The notes below the pieces were generated by a model. That model ran no database searches. It worked only from the letters and a program-made list of their open reading frames with translations, and was not told where the DNA came from. Of a stretch of DNA of 6,001 nt, positions 5,985 to 6,001 are shown piece by piece. A program made the translations under genes and the position numbers. Numbering within the stretch: position 1 is the stretch's first letter; each line of letters starts with the position of its first letter. Source of the DNA: an uncultured Prevotella sp. (GTDB lineage Bacteria > Bacteroidota > Bacteroidia > Bacteroidales > Bacteroidaceae); contig CAKQFW010000125.1 of assembly GCA_934230965.1 (NCBI GenBank), forward strand, positions 1 to 6,001. Reading direction: 5' to 3'.

Positions 5985-6001
5985 GCAGAACAACACAATG
6001 A

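Overview
The window looks like a chromosomal segment of a Bacteroidales bacterium, most likely Prevotella or a close relative. The evidence is a Bacteroidetes-type promoter (TTTG, 19 bases, TATCTTTG), A/T-rich translation starts without clear Shine-Dalgarno sequences, a secreted PD40 repeat protein of the kind common in that phylum, and the character of the decayed genes at the left edge (a GH16-like tail and an IS4-like transposase scrap). Every convincing gene is on the minus strand, so transcription runs from right to left.

Layout in transcription order. Positions 5825-6001 are non-coding and hold a perfect 20-bp inverted repeat, a candidate promoter and a small cluster of DnaA-box-like sequences. 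Next come an 89-residue ACT-domain protein (UPF0237 type, 5555-5824) and a 454-residue PFL-like UPF0210/DUF711 protein (4154-5518). This pair recurs in other bacteria but its physiological role is unknown. It is closed by a clear intrinsic terminator (4057-4108).

A strong promoter (3981-4011) then starts a second transcription unit with three closely spaced genes: a secreted PD40-repeat protein (2765-3955), a uridine-phosphorylase-like nucleoside phosphorylase (1873-2751), and mnmE, the GTPase of tRNA wobble-uridine modification (440-1834). The 3' end of the PD40 gene appears to carry a one-base deletion that replaces a natural-looking helical C-terminus with an unrelated tail.

Positions 1-400 are a small genomic scar. 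They contain a remnant of an IS4-like transposase with an in-frame stop (163-399), then what looks like the last codons of a GH16-type glycoside hydrolase (75-158), then the first 15 codons of an alpha/beta-hydrolase-like gene that leaves the window. I see no CRISPR array, tRNA, rRNA, phage or obvious defence system. The least explained items are the ACT/PFL-like pair and the long hairpin plus DnaA-box-like cluster in front of it.
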